Source of the DNA: an uncultured Myxococcales bacterium
Lineage (GTDB): Bacteria; Myxococcota_A; UBA9042
Assembly (NCBI GenBank): GCA_937910235.1
Contig: CALENB010000232.1
Span: 1 to 62,115 of the forward strand
Direction of reading: 5' to 3'
Length of the DNA: 62,115 nt
Below, piece by piece: positions 35,158-45,428 of this stretch. The notes beneath the pieces are model-generated. The model saw only the letters and a list, made by a program, of their open reading frames with translations. It made no database searches and was not told the DNA's origin. The translations under genes were made by a program, and so were the position numbers. How positions within the stretch are numbered: the first letter of the stretch is position 1; each line of letters starts with the position of its first letter.

Positions 35158-38100
35158 TTGTCGCCCTTCGGGTGGCAGCTCATGCACGCGCCGTTGTCCC
35201 ACACGTAGCCGCCCACCTCGCCTGCGTGTTTGCTGTCCATCTTGGCCTTGCTGTGCTCGCCGTCGTGGCAATGCACGCAGTCGAACTTGCCTTTGCCCAC
35301 ACCCGCGGGGTGGCAGCTGGTGCAGCTGCTGCGATAGCGGCTGTGGTCGCCGTTGCTGATCGGAAACGCCTTGTCGTGCCAAGTCGACTTCAACGCAGAC
35401 CAGGCCGTGGGTGTGTGGCAGCGCTCGCACGTGGTGGTCAGGCCCAGCGTGCGGTGGTCTGGATGGGTCTTGCCGGCGGTGACCAAGCCGCCATGGCACG
35501 ACGCGCAGCTGCGGCTCAGGCCGGCGTACGTGTCCTTGCTGTGGCACTTGCCACACTGGGTCGCGATGGTGGCGTGGGAGCCCAAAAGTGGCCAGAACGC
35601 GGCGTGGTCGAAGCGGGCCGGCGCCCAGGCAAACGTGGAGTGGCATTGGTTGCAGCCCATGCGCAGGGGGCGATGGTCAAACGAGGTGATGGCGAGCGCG
35701 GTCGTCTTGTGGCAGGCGTCGCAGGTGCTCGGCGTGCCGCGGAACTGATCGCGGGCCTGCGTGCGATGGCACGACGCGCAAGCGACGACCGCGTGCACCC
35801 CGGAGAGCGGGAAGCGGCCAACGGCGTGTGGCGTGAACTGGCGTGGACGCTGCCAGCTGCGTGAGGTGTGGCAGCTCTCGCACTGGCTGCCTTGCTCGCC
35901 GCGGTGGGTGTCGGTGTGGCAGGACAGGCAGGCGCGTGGCACCCGCGTCGACCGCGCTGTCGAGGTCTGCTGCTTGTGGCAGCCGACGCACGGCGCGGTG
36001 GCGTGGGCGCCCGTCAACGGCACGCCGGTGCGGTCGTGGTCGAACGCCACCCGTTTCGGGATCACCTGCCAACCTTCGGGGACATGGCAGAGGTTGCACG
36101 ACCAGCTCGATCCTGCGCCTGAGGTCTTCGCCGTCGCCGCCGGCTTTTCTCCTGTCGTCGGCGGCTTTTTCCCCGTCGCCGCCGGCTTTTCCTTTGTATT
36201 TTGGCCCTCGCGGCCGGCGTTCGTCGCGGCCACCCCGCGTAGGCGCTCGTGTGGATTGCTGTGGCAGCGGCCGCACGCCAGCGCGCCCAAACGGTAGTGG
36301 ATCAGGCCGCGGGTCTTGGCGTCGGTCTCGGTGTCGGTCTTGGCGCCGGTCTTGGCGTTGGTCTTGGTGACGGCTCCGGCGTCGATCCTGGCGCCAGGGG
36401 CGTCGCCACCCGGCCCGGCGACCTTGGTGTGGCAGCGCGCGCAGTCGACGGTCCCGTGTTTGCCGCGGAGCGGAAATCGGGTGTTGTCGTGGGCGAACTT
36501 CTCAATCACGAAGTCCTTGACGACCTGATGGCAGTCTTCGCAGGTGCGTTTGGGACCATCGCTCAGGAACTGCCCCGCGTGCACATCGCTGTGGCAGCTC
36601 GCGCAGGCCGTCGCGACGCCAGCGAAACGCACCGGCGCCCCCGCCGACGGGCGTTGGTGGCAGCCGGCACAGGCGGTCTTGGCGTGGGGTCCGGTGAGCT
36701 TGAACGTTGTCTTGTCGTGATCGAAGCGCTCGGCGGGTCGAAAGGCGCGTTCGGTGTGGCAGGCGGTGCACGTCAGCGGCGGCTTGCGGCCATCGAACTG
36801 GCCGGCGTGGGCGTCTTTGTGGCAGTCGACGCAGGTCTGCGGGGTGCCCACTAACCGCGCGACTTGTCCGGGCGCGCGGGCGTTTACCTTGCCTCGTGAA
36901 CGCGTCTTGGGCGTCGGACTTGGCGTGTGGCAGCCCTGGCACGGCACGACCCGATGGGCGCCGGTGAGCGCGACCCGAGCGCCCTCGTGCTCGGTGATGC
37001 TGAAGTTGGCGGGCGCGAAGCCGCCTTCGCTGTGGCAGGTCTGGCAGGCGTCGGCGGTGCTTTTTGTCGGCTTTGTAGACTTGGGGATCACGGACTTGTC
37101 GGTCGCCACGGTCCTGAACGTGCCGACGTGCACGTCACCGTGGCAGTCGCCGCAGGTGTCGTGGGGGATCTGTGTGTATTGTCTCTTGTACGATTTGGCA
37201 GGCGCGTGGCAGCGCTCGCAGCGCACAGCGCGGTGCCGACCGCGCAGGGCGAAGCTGGTGCGATTGTGGTCAAACCCCCGCTGCGAACGCTTGGCGTCCC
37301 AGCCAGCGGTCGTGTGGCAGTCCTGACAGCGGTCGCCGAACTGGCCCTTGTGCACGTCCTTGTGGCAGCTGACGCACGTGCCGCGCAGCCCCTCGAACGC
37401 CTGCAGACGCGCCCGCGCGGCGCCCGCTGTCATCGACGTATTGGCCACCGCGCGGCGCCGCGGCGTGTGGCAGGTCGCGCAGGCGACGACCGCGTGCTTA
37501 TTGGTCAGCTTGAAGGGCAGCAGCGTATGCAGGCGCAGCCCGGAGTCCTTACGGGTGCGCCGCCAGGAGCGCTCGGTGTGACACGTCTCGCAGGCCTCGC
37601 CGCGGCTGTGATCCGGCGTCGGATCGGCGTGGCAGCTCACGCAGGACGCGAACGACAGCCCACGAAAGTGCAGCGCCGACGCCCCGCGCTTGGCAGGCGT
37701 CCCTTGCGCAGATCGTGGGGCGCTGGCGTTTGACGTGTGGCACTTGCCGCACTGCACCTCGCGGTGTTTGCCGCGGAGCTGAAAGCGCGCGCGATCGTGA
37801 GAAAACCGGGGCGCTGGCGCGAAGCGCTGCTGCGAATGGCAGTTGGCGCAGTCCGGGCCGAGGGTCGGTTTGTGGGTGTCGGCGTGGCAGTTCACACACT
37901 TGCTGCCCAGCCCCATCCAGCGCTGTGGCGTGGTGTGACAGCCCTTGCAGGCCAGCTTGGTGTGGCGACCCTGCAGCTTCCAGCCGGTGAGGCCGTGATC
38001 GAACACGCGCGGCGCCCGCCATCGCACCATCCGAAAGCCTCGGCCTTGATGATCGCGGTGGCACTTGGCGCACGCTTTTCCGGCGTCCTGGGCCATCTTC

Positions 38101-38357
38101 CAATGGTAGCGCGAGGTTTTTGCGGTCTTGTGGCACTCGAGGCAGCGGTCGTCGCTCACGCCTTTGCCGGCGACGTGACAGGTCTCGCAGCGGTTGTCCC
38201 ACTTCTTGTGCGAGGTCGCGAGCGGCCCGGGCGAGGTCGACTGGCCAAGCGCGATCGCCGACCAGCCACAGGTGACGCCCAGCACGCCGATCAACGCAGC
38301 GGCCGCGCCGACACGCGCGGCCGGCCCTGTCGGCATCGTCAACCACCTGCGCGTCAC
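35154..38357 (-). CDS. Giant multihaem cytochrome c with 36 CXXCH motifs
   Basis: The 1067-aa exported protein contains 36 CXXCH haem-binding motifs by direct count, about one per 30 residues. They are spread over almost the whole chain (first CETCH, last CMSCH). An N-terminal hydrophobic signal (about 16-37) ends near IALGQS. Many units have the form FDHxxTxFxLxGxHxxxxCxxCH, giving distal His ligands as in cytochrome c3-like folds. A Lys/Thr/Ala-rich linker (KPAATGKKPPTTGEKP) splits it at about two-thirds. The GTG start at 38357 is preceded by GAGGAGG; an ATG 7 codons later is possible. First gene of the operon. Likely a periplasmic or trans-envelope haem wire. Confidence 0.93.
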   Translation of the reverse strand: MTRRWLTMPTGPAARVGAAAALIGVLGVTCGWSAIALGQSTSPGPLATSHKKWDNRCETCHVAGKGVSDDRCLECHKTAKTSRYHWKMAQDAGKACAKCHRDHQGRGFRMVRWRAPRVFDHGLTGWKLQGRHTKLACKGCHTTPQRWMGLGSKCVNCHADTHKPTLGPDCANCHSQQRFAPAPRFSHDRARFQLRGKHREVQCGKCHTSNASAPRSAQGTPAKRGASALHFRGLSFASCVSCHADPTPDHSRGEACETCHTERSWRRTRKDSGLRLHTLLPFKLTNKHAVVACATCHTPRRRAVANTSMTAGAARARLQAFEGLRGTCVSCHKDVHKGQFGDRCQDCHTTAGWDAKRSQRGFDHNRTSFALRGRHRAVRCERCHAPAKSYKRQYTQIPHDTCGDCHGDVHVGTFRTVATDKSVIPKSTKPTKSTADACQTCHSEGGFAPANFSITEHEGARVALTGAHRVVPCQGCHTPSPTPKTRSRGKVNARAPGQVARLVGTPQTCVDCHKDAHAGQFDGRKPPLTCTACHTERAFRPAERFDHDKTTFKLTGPHAKTACAGCHQRPSAGAPVRFAGVATACASCHSDVHAGQFLSDGPKRTCEDCHQVVKDFVIEKFAHDNTRFPLRGKHGTVDCARCHTKVAGPGGDAPGARIDAGAVTKTNAKTGAKTDTETDAKTRGLIHYRLGALACGRCHSNPHERLRGVAATNAGREGQNTKEKPAATGKKPPTTGEKPAATAKTSGAGSSWSCNLCHVPEGWQVIPKRVAFDHDRTGVPLTGAHATAPCVGCHKQQTSTARSTRVPRACLSCHTDTHRGEQGSQCESCHTSRSWQRPRQFTPHAVGRFPLSGVHAVVACASCHRTQARDQFRGTPSTCDACHKTTALAITSFDHRPLRMGCNQCHSTFAWAPARFDHAAFWPLLGSHATIATQCGKCHSKDTYAGLSRSCASCHGGLVTAGKTHPDHRTLGLTTTCERCHTPTAWSALKSTWHDKAFPISNGDHSRYRSSCTSCHPAGVGKGKFDCVHCHDGEHSKAKMDSKHAGEVGGYVWDNGACMSCHPKGDK

Positions 38358-38855
38358 ACTGCCTCCTCAAAGCCCGGCCGCCATGCTAGCGAAGGTCCCC
38401 ACCGGTGACCATTGCATCGGACCACGGGTGTCCATTGGAGGCCATGGACGGACGTTCAGATCAAAGTGACGACCGACGACAGCAAGCGCGCCGCACTGGC
38501 GGTGTCGGCGCCGCTGGTGCTGCCAGCGCTGCCAGCCCAAGGGCCCAGCGAGTGACCCGACTTGCGCCGTGTTCCGCATCATCGCACATCTTCACAGACC
38601 CGAACAGACTTTCCACATTCTATGTAAACACGCGTAGCTATTGCGTACGTGATCGAGCCCGCGGCGCATCCAGCCGTGCGTCTGGCGGTCGCCGCGCGGG
38701 ATCGCGTGGTGATGACGTGCGGACGGGCGACGTAGCGTCGCGCGGTACCGGTAGGGTGACGATGCGCACCGTAGACGGACGTCATGTCAGTGAAGCGGCT
38801 GCAGTCCCTTGCTCACCTCGCCGAGCCCAGTTGGCTGACGAAGGAGTTCTGAGTC
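38358..38855. other. Intergenic region between divergent cytochrome operon and giant lipoprotein gene
   Basis: These 498 bp hold no convincing gene. An AT-richer island (about 38575-38645) may house promoters for one or both directions. AAGGAG sits upstream of the ATG at 38856. One half-site ATCAA near 38460 lacks a matching partner, so I do not call an FNR box. No repeats or RNA genes seen. Confidence 0.5.
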
Positions 38856-41800
38856 ATGAACACGATGCTGTCGCCCCGCTGCTTGTTGCCCCGTTCGCTT
38901 GTGCGCTTGATCTTGCTCAGCGTGTGTGTCGTGTCGACGGCGTGCGGCGGTGACGACGCGGTGGTCAACGGGCCGATCACGGCCGGACAGAAAGACGGCG
39001 GCGCCGCTGACGGGAAGATCGAGTCAGACGCAGCGGCGGATATCACCACGAAGGACACGGGCGGATCGGCGGACGCGGTGGCCCAGGATTCGGTTGATAG
39101 CGACGAGGCTGGCGTTGTCGACGGCGGCGCCCCCGACGTCACCTCGCCGGACGGCGGCTCCCCCGACGTCACCTCGCCGGACGGCGGCGCCCCCGACGTC
39201 ACCTCGCCGGACGGCGGCTCGCCTGACGGCGGCTCCCCCGACGTCACCTCGCCGGACGGCGGCTCCCCCGACGGCGGCTCCCCCGACGTTACCTCGCCTG
39301 ACGGCGGCTCGCCTGACGGCGGCTCGCCTGACGGCGGCTCGCCCGACGGCGGCACCACCTGTCAGAGCGCGGCGGACTGCGACGACAGCGATGTGTGCAC
39401 CGACGACGCCTGCGACGCGGCGACGGGCGCCTGCAGCCACGCCGCGATTCCGAACTGCCCAGCGACCACGACCTGCACCAAAGCGGCCGATTGCAGCACC
39501 GACGTTGTGTGTGCGATCGCGGCCTGCGTCTCCAACAAGTGCCAGACCTTCGCGGCTCCCGACGGTGTGAAGTGCGACGATGGCAGCAAGTGTAGCGTTG
39601 GCGGCGCCTGCGCGGCCGGCGTCTGCGGCGGCGGCACGCCTGTGGCCTGCGACGACGGCAACCCCTGCACCGATGACACCTGCAAGGCCGGTTTGGGCTG
39701 CGTGGGTGTGCCCGGTGGCAAAGACTGTAGCGACGACAACCTCTGCACCGAGGGCGACAGCTGCGCGGGCGGCACATGCGTGGCTGGCGCGACGCAGAAG
39801 GCTTGTGACGACAACAACCCGTGCACCGATGACAGCTGCGATCCAAAGACGGGCTGCCAGCACGCCGCCAACTCGGCCGCGTGTGATGACGGTAGCGCCT
39901 GCACCACCGGCGATACGTGCACCGGCGGCGTGTGCAAAGCGACCAAGCCAGCGCCGTGTGATGACAACAACCCCTGCACCACCGAGACGTGTGACAGCGG
40001 CGGCGGCTGCAAAAGCGCGAACAATACGGCGCCGTGTGATGACGGTGACCCCTGCACGAGCCCGGATGCGTGTGACGCTGGCAGCTGCAAGGGCGCCGGC
40101 GCCAAGGCGTGCGACGACGGCGACCCCTGCACGACCGACAGCTGTGACCCGAAGACCGGCTGCGTGACCGCGCAGAACACGGCTGCGTGCGACGATGGCA
40201 ACACCTGCACCACCAAGGACACCTGCGCCGGTGGCAAGTGCGCTGGCACGGCCGTGTCGTGCGATGATGGCAACCCTTGTACGATCGACAGCTGCAACCC
40301 GACCACCGGCTGCGCGACGGCCCCGGCGACGGGTGGGTGCTCGGACGGCAACGCGTGTACCGGTAAGGACGCTTGCGCAAAGGGTGCGTGTGTCGGCGGC
40401 GCCGCGGTGAACTGCGACGACGGCAACCCGTGCACGACCGACAGCTGCGATCCGAAGACCGGCTGCAAGTCGGCGGCGACGGACGGCAGCTGTGATGACG
40501 GCGACGCGTGCACGACGAAAGACTTGTGCAGCGGCGGGACCTGCAAGGGCGGCGCCACGGTCACCTGCGACGATGCGAACCCGTGCACCGATGACAGCTG
40601 CGACGCCAAGACGGGCTGCGTGACGAAGAACAACTCCTCTACGTGTGATGATGGCAGCGTGTGCACGACCGTGGACGCCTGCAAAGACGGCATCTGCGTC
40701 GCGGGTAAGCCAGCGCCCTGTGATGACGGCAACCCCTGCACCACCGAGACCTGCGACGCCAAGGGTGGCTGCACCAGCGCGGCGAACACCTTGCCTTGTA
40801 ACGACGGCAACGCCTGCACGCTGAAGGACGCCTGCAAGTCGGGCGCCTGCGCGGGCGGCGCGGCGCCGCAGTGCGACGACGGCAACCCCTGCACAGCGGA
40901 CGCCTGCGACCCGAAGACCGGCTGCACCAACGTTGGCACCAGCAAGCCTTGCGACGATGGCAACGCCTGCACGGCCGGCGAGACCTGCGCCGCTGGCAGC
41001 TGTGGTGGCGGTAAGGCCGTGCCATGTGATGACGCCAACCCCTGCACGACCGACGCGTGTGACCCCAAGGGCGGCTGCAGCAACACCAACAACACCGCGC
41101 CCTGCGACGACGGCAGCGCTTGCACGACGGACGATCTCTGCAAGGCGGGCGTCTGCACGGCCGGAAAACCGGCGCCCTGCGACGATAAGAACCCCTGCAC
41201 GACGGAGACCTGCGACGCGGCGGGTGGCTGCAAAAGCGCGGCGAATGACCTGCCCTGCAACGACGGCGACGTCTGCACGACGAAGGATGTGTGCGCCGGT
41301 GGCGCGTGCAAGGGCGGCGCCGCCGTGACGTGTGACGACGGCAACCCGTGCACGACGGACAGCTGCGATGCGAAGGCTGGCTGCAAGGTCGTGGCGAACA
41401 CGGCGGTCTGCAACGACGGCGACGCCTGTACGACGAAGGATGTGTGCGCCGGTGGCGCCTGTATGGGCGGCGCCAAGGTGGCCTGTGATGACGGCAAGAT
41501 CTGTACAGACGACGCCTGCGACCCCAAGAGCGGCTGCACCGCGACCAACAACATCGCGTCCTGCAGCGACGGCAGCGGCTGCACCGAGAATGACGCGTGC
41601 AGCGGTGGCGTCTGCAAGGGCGGCGCCGCGCTGAAGTGCGACGATGGCAAGCCCTGCACGACGGATACGTGCGACGCCAAGGCCGGCTGCGTGCACACGC
41701 CCAACAGCGGCGCGTGTGACGACGGCAACCCCTGCAGCACGGGCGACACCTGCGCCAATGGCGGCTGCGCGGGCGCGGGCGTGACTGACTGCGACGACAA

Positions 41801-44800
41801 GAACGCCTGCACGACGGACAGCTGCAGCAGCACCGCGGGCTGCGTGCACACCGCGAAGAGCGGCGCGTGTGATGACGGCAACCTCTGCACCACTGGCGAG
41901 ATCTGCACGGCCGGCAAGTGCGGCGGCGGCCAGCCGAAGAGCTGCGATGACGGCAACCCCTGCACAACCGACAGCTGCAGCGCCACAGGCGCGGGCGGCA
42001 CCACCGGGTGTGTGAACGCGAACAACACGGCGCCCTGCGATGACGGCAGCGTCTGCACCACCGGCGATGTCTGCAAGGGCGGCGCCTGCACGGCCGGAAA
42101 ACCGGCCCCCTGCGATGACAACAACCCCTGCACGACCGAGATTTGCAGCGCGAGCGGCGGCTGCAAGAGCGAGCCGAACACGGCGAAATGCAGCGACAAC
42201 AACGCCTGCACCGTCGGCGACGCCTGCGCCGCTGGCAAGTGTGTGGCTGGCAAAACGCAGAGCTGCGACGACGGCAAGCCGTGCACGCTCGACACCTGCG
42301 ATCCGGTGAAGGGGTGTGTCAACACCAACACCACCGCGAAGTGTGATGACGGCGACGTCTGCACGGAAGCGGACGCCTGCGCCGGTGGCGTCTGCAAGGG
42401 CGGCAGCCCGAAGGTGTGCGACGATCAGAACCCCTGCACCGCGGCCTCTTGCGACCCCAAGACCGGCTGCGCCTTCAAGGTTGTGGCGGGGCAGTCCTGT
42501 GATGACGGCGACCTGTGCACGGCCGGTACCGTCTGCCTGCTGCCCAGTGGCTGTGGCCAGGGCAAGGCGACCAATTGTGACGACGGCGAGGCCTGCACCA
42601 CGGACAGCTGCGACCCGAAGAAGGGCTGCGTACACACAGCAGTGAGTGGTGTCTGCAGCGACGGTGACGCCTGCACGGTTGGCGAGGCCTGCAGCGGCGG
42701 CACATGCGCGGGCGGCAACGCGCGGAACTGCGACGACGGCAAGGTCTGCACGGCGGACAGCTGCAACAAGACGTCGGGCTGCGTCAACGGCGCAAATACG
42801 GCGTCCTGCGACGACGGCGACGCCTGCACCCAGAAGGATGTGTGCAGCGGCGGCCTCTGCAAAGGCGGCAGCGCCACGGTCTGCGACGACGGCAACCTGT
42901 GCACGACCGACAGCTGCGACGCCAAGTCCGGCTGCAAGGTCGCCAACAACACGGCGAGCTGCTTCGACAGCAAGCTCTGCGCCGCGGGGACCTGCTCAGG
43001 CGGCGCCTGCAAGGTCAGCGGCGCGGGCTGCGACGACAAGAACCCCTGCACCGTCGACACCTGCGTCGCGGGCAAGGGATGTCAGTCCGTTGCCGCCGCC
43101 GACGGCCTGAAATGCGGCGACGGGGACGCCTGCACGGCGGCCTCGACCTGCAAGGCTGGCAAGTGCACCGTCGGTCCGGCGAAGAGCTGCGACGACAGCA
43201 ACGCCTGCACCAACGACAGCTGTGACGCCAAGACCGGCTGCGTGAACGCCAACAACACAGCGCCGTGCGACGACGGGCTGCTGTGCACCGCGAAGGACGC
43301 GTGCGCGGGTGGCAAGTGCGCCGGCGCCCAGACGGACTGCAACGACGGCAACGTCTGCACCGATGACAGCTGCGACGCCAAGACCGGCTGCGTCCACGCC
43401 GCGAACACGGCGAAGTGCGACGACGGCAGCACGTGCACCAGCGACGAGACGTGCACCGCGGGCAAGTGCGTGTCAGCGACGAACAAGTGCGACGACGGCA
43501 ACCCCTGCACGGTGGATGGCTGTGCGTCGAATGGCGACTGCACGTTTGTCATCACCAGCGGGCCTTGCGACGACGGCAACCCGTGCACGACCAGCTCGAC
43601 CTGCTTCGGCGCGACCTGCAAAAACGGCACCGCGGTGAAGTGTGATGACGCAGACCCCTGCACGATCGATGCCTGCGACAGCAAGACCGGCAAATGCGTG
43701 ACCACACCGGTCGCCAACAGCGCCCAGGTCGCGTGTGACGACGGCGACGCCTGCACCAGCGGCAGCGTGTGTTTCGACGCGAGCTGCGTGGCGAAGGTGG
43801 GCAGCGGTAAGGTGTGTGACGACGGCAACAAGTGCACCGACGACAAGTGTGACCCGAAGACCGGCAAGTGCGGCACCACCAACAACGTGGCGCCTTGCGA
43901 CTCGGGTGACGCGTGCACCTACGGCGACACCTGCTTCAACGGCGTCTGCAAGACCTCAACGACGAAGCTCTGCGACGACGGCAACGACTGCACAGTGGAC
44001 GCGTGTGACAGCAAGACCGGCAAGTGCAGCACGAAGTTGGTGGCGGATCAGAGCCCTTGTTCGGATGGCTTGGCGTGCACGACGGGCGACGCCTGCAAAG
44101 CTGGTCAGTGCGTGGCCGGCGCGTTTAGCTGCGCGCTCTTTGAGGACGGCTTTGAGTGCGGCGACGCGGGCGCGGGCTGGACGCTCGACAAACCGGCCAA
44201 CAAGCAGGTGATCTGGGCAGTGGACGCCTCGCCGGCGCTGCCAGATCAGGCGAACTACGCCTGCACGCTCAACTTCAACAATGGGACGAACTACTGCGAC
44301 GCGCAGGGCAACGGCTGCCAGACCCCCTCGGGCACAGCGCGCTCGCCGACCATCGACGGCACCAAGGCGTTTGGCCAGACGCGCCTGAAGTTCGACTCGT
44401 TTGTGCAGGTGGACGGCGGCTTCTCTGACCGACCGCGGGTGCTGGTCCGCCGGGCCGACACGAACGCTGTGCTGCACAGCTTCTACCTGAGCAAGGCGAA
44501 CAACAACATGAACGTCTGGCGACCGCAGAACATCCAGATCAACAACGTGGTCGGCGTGAAGTTCTACCTGGAGTTCTTTCTGCAGACGCCGAGTGGCCAG
44601 GGCAACAACGACGGCAAGGGCTGGGCGATCGACAACATCGTGATCGACCAGCAGCCCGTCGCGGAGAACTGCACCGACGGCATCGACAACGATGGCAATG
44701 GCAAGGTCGACTGCGACGATCCGGTCTGCATCGCGAAGGGCGGCTGCGTCGAGCTCTGCGGCAATGGCGTCGATGACGACTTCAACGACAAGATCGACTG

Positions 44801-45428
44801 CGACGACGACGCCTGCAAGGGCACGCTGGACTGCGTCGAGCCGACGCTGAAGTGGGATTTTGACTGTGGTGACGCGGGCTGGACGTATACCAAGGGCGCC
44901 AACAACGTCTCGTGGAACATCGACGCCACCCCCGTCACCGTGAAGCCGTACACCGGTGGCTGTACCTTGAACTACAACAACGGCGTCAATTACTGTGGCA
45001 CGTCGACCTGTAGCGGACAGTTCAACTGGTCGGCCGGCCTCGCGACGCTGGACCAGGTCATCGACGCCACGGGGTTCAAGGCGCTGAAGGCGACCTATTG
45101 GGCCTACGTGGACGTGTCGAGCTACGGCAGCCTGAACACCGACAACGGCTACTTGCAGGTCTCGACGAGCGACTTTGCTGGTTGCTGCGGCGCGACGAAC
45201 CAATGCACCGCGGCCGAGCCGAACGAGTGCAACAAGGGTGGTACGGAGACCTTCACCACGCCAGAGCCTTCGGGCGGCGCGAAGAAGTGGGCGCAGGTCT
45301 CGGTTGATTTGAAGAGTTATGTCGGGAAGAAGTTCAAGCTGCGCTTCCGCTTTAACAGCGCGGGCAGCGGCTCCAACAACTTCCCGGGCGTGTTTGTGGA
45401 CGATCTGCGTCTGTACGGCACAAAGTAA
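38856..45428 (+). CDS. Giant CTDC-repeat lipoprotein (2190 aa)
   Basis: The signal ends VVSTAC (lipobox, Cys30). Low-complexity linkers follow (about 50-165), including PDVTSPDGGSPDGG repeats. Residues about 170-1760 comprise about 60 Cys-rich units of about 25 aa by count. They alternate between CDDGNPCTTDSCDPKTGC and CDDGSACTTGDxCxxGxC forms, like Dictyostelium CTDC repeats. Asp density suggests Ca2+ binding. The C-terminus has two related beta-rich domains (ECGDAGAGWTL... and DCGDAGWTYTK...). Between them are CTDGIDNDGNGKVDC-type Asp-rich linkers. Probably a long, disulfide-stiffened surface fibre for adhesion. A related gene follows. Confidence 0.88.
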   Translation: MNTMLSPRCLLPRSLVRLILLSVCVVSTACGGDDAVVNGPITAGQKDGGAADGKIESDAAADITTKDTGGSADAVAQDSVDSDEAGVVDGGAPDVTSPDGGSPDVTSPDGGAPDVTSPDGGSPDGGSPDVTSPDGGSPDGGSPDVTSPDGGSPDGGSPDGGSPDGGTTCQSAADCDDSDVCTDDACDAATGACSHAAIPNCPATTTCTKAADCSTDVVCAIAACVSNKCQTFAAPDGVKCDDGSKCSVGGACAAGVCGGGTPVACDDGNPCTDDTCKAGLGCVGVPGGKDCSDDNLCTEGDSCAGGTCVAGATQKACDDNNPCTDDSCDPKTGCQHAANSAACDDGSACTTGDTCTGGVCKATKPAPCDDNNPCTTETCDSGGGCKSANNTAPCDDGDPCTSPDACDAGSCKGAGAKACDDGDPCTTDSCDPKTGCVTAQNTAACDDGNTCTTKDTCAGGKCAGTAVSCDDGNPCTIDSCNPTTGCATAPATGGCSDGNACTGKDACAKGACVGGAAVNCDDGNPCTTDSCDPKTGCKSAATDGSCDDGDACTTKDLCSGGTCKGGATVTCDDANPCTDDSCDAKTGCVTKNNSSTCDDGSVCTTVDACKDGICVAGKPAPCDDGNPCTTETCDAKGGCTSAANTLPCNDGNACTLKDACKSGACAGGAAPQCDDGNPCTADACDPKTGCTNVGTSKPCDDGNACTAGETCAAGSCGGGKAVPCDDANPCTTDACDPKGGCSNTNNTAPCDDGSACTTDDLCKAGVCTAGKPAPCDDKNPCTTETCDAAGGCKSAANDLPCNDGDVCTTKDVCAGGACKGGAAVTCDDGNPCTTDSCDAKAGCKVVANTAVCNDGDACTTKDVCAGGACMGGAKVACDDGKICTDDACDPKSGCTATNNIASCSDGSGCTENDACSGGVCKGGAALKCDDGKPCTTDTCDAKAGCVHTPNSGACDDGNPCSTGDTCANGGCAGAGVTDCDDKNACTTDSCSSTAGCVHTAKSGACDDGNLCTTGEICTAGKCGGGQPKSCDDGNPCTTDSCSATGAGGTTGCVNANNTAPCDDGSVCTTGDVCKGGACTAGKPAPCDDNNPCTTEICSASGGCKSEPNTAKCSDNNACTVGDACAAGKCVAGKTQSCDDGKPCTLDTCDPVKGCVNTNTTAKCDDGDVCTEADACAGGVCKGGSPKVCDDQNPCTAASCDPKTGCAFKVVAGQSCDDGDLCTAGTVCLLPSGCGQGKATNCDDGEACTTDSCDPKKGCVHTAVSGVCSDGDACTVGEACSGGTCAGGNARNCDDGKVCTADSCNKTSGCVNGANTASCDDGDACTQKDVCSGGLCKGGSATVCDDGNLCTTDSCDAKSGCKVANNTASCFDSKLCAAGTCSGGACKVSGAGCDDKNPCTVDTCVAGKGCQSVAAADGLKCGDGDACTAASTCKAGKCTVGPAKSCDDSNACTNDSCDAKTGCVNANNTAPCDDGLLCTAKDACAGGKCAGAQTDCNDGNVCTDDSCDAKTGCVHAANTAKCDDGSTCTSDETCTAGKCVSATNKCDDGNPCTVDGCASNGDCTFVITSGPCDDGNPCTTSSTCFGATCKNGTAVKCDDADPCTIDACDSKTGKCVTTPVANSAQVACDDGDACTSGSVCFDASCVAKVGSGKVCDDGNKCTDDKCDPKTGKCGTTNNVAPCDSGDACTYGDTCFNGVCKTSTTKLCDDGNDCTVDACDSKTGKCSTKLVADQSPCSDGLACTTGDACKAGQCVAGAFSCALFEDGFECGDAGAGWTLDKPANKQVIWAVDASPALPDQANYACTLNFNNGTNYCDAQGNGCQTPSGTARSPTIDGTKAFGQTRLKFDSFVQVDGGFSDRPRVLVRRADTNAVLHSFYLSKANNNMNVWRPQNIQINNVVGVKFYLEFFLQTPSGQGNNDGKGWAIDNIVIDQQPVAENCTDGIDNDGNGKVDCDDPVCIAKGGCVELCGNGVDDDFNDKIDCDDDACKGTLDCVEPTLKWDFDCGDAGWTYTKGANNVSWNIDATPVTVKPYTGGCTLNYNNGVNYCGTSTCSGQFNWSAGLATLDQVIDATGFKALKATYWAYVDVSSYGSLNTDNGYLQVSTSDFAGCCGATNQCTAAEPNECNKGGTETFTTPEPSGGAKKWAQVSVDLKSYVGKKFKLRFRFNSAGSGSNNFPGVFVDDLRLYGTK
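39118..39357 (+). repeat. Tandem repeats encoding PDVTSPDGGSPDGG linker
   Basis: Units built from ggcggctcccccgacgtc and gcctgacggcggctc repeat many times inside the 2190-aa lipoprotein gene. They encode an Asp/Gly/Pro linker between the anchor and the first Cys-rich unit. Copy number is likely to vary between strains. Confidence 0.88.

Noticed and set aside
35158-35646. Upstream extension of the 11-haem cytochrome frame to 35646
   Set aside because: It lies inside the 36-haem gene in another frame. The signal peptide begins at 35157 with an ATGA overlap.
35100-35864. Plus-strand open frames opposite the cytochrome genes (254 aa and others)
   Set aside because: Val/Ala/Arg-rich shadows of the CXXCH repeats with no domain or start signal.
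38440-38475. Possible FNR box upstream of the cytochrome operon
   Set aside because: Only the ATCAA half is present. The left half does not match TTGAY.
39024-42635. Very long minus-strand open frames (1203 and 1011 aa) opposite the first giant lipoprotein gene
   Set aside because: They mirror the Cys/Asp-rich repeats on the plus strand, give low-complexity Val/Ala/Arg or Ser/Gln/Pro proteins and lack domains or ribosome sites. They are shadows of the repeat structure and codon bias.
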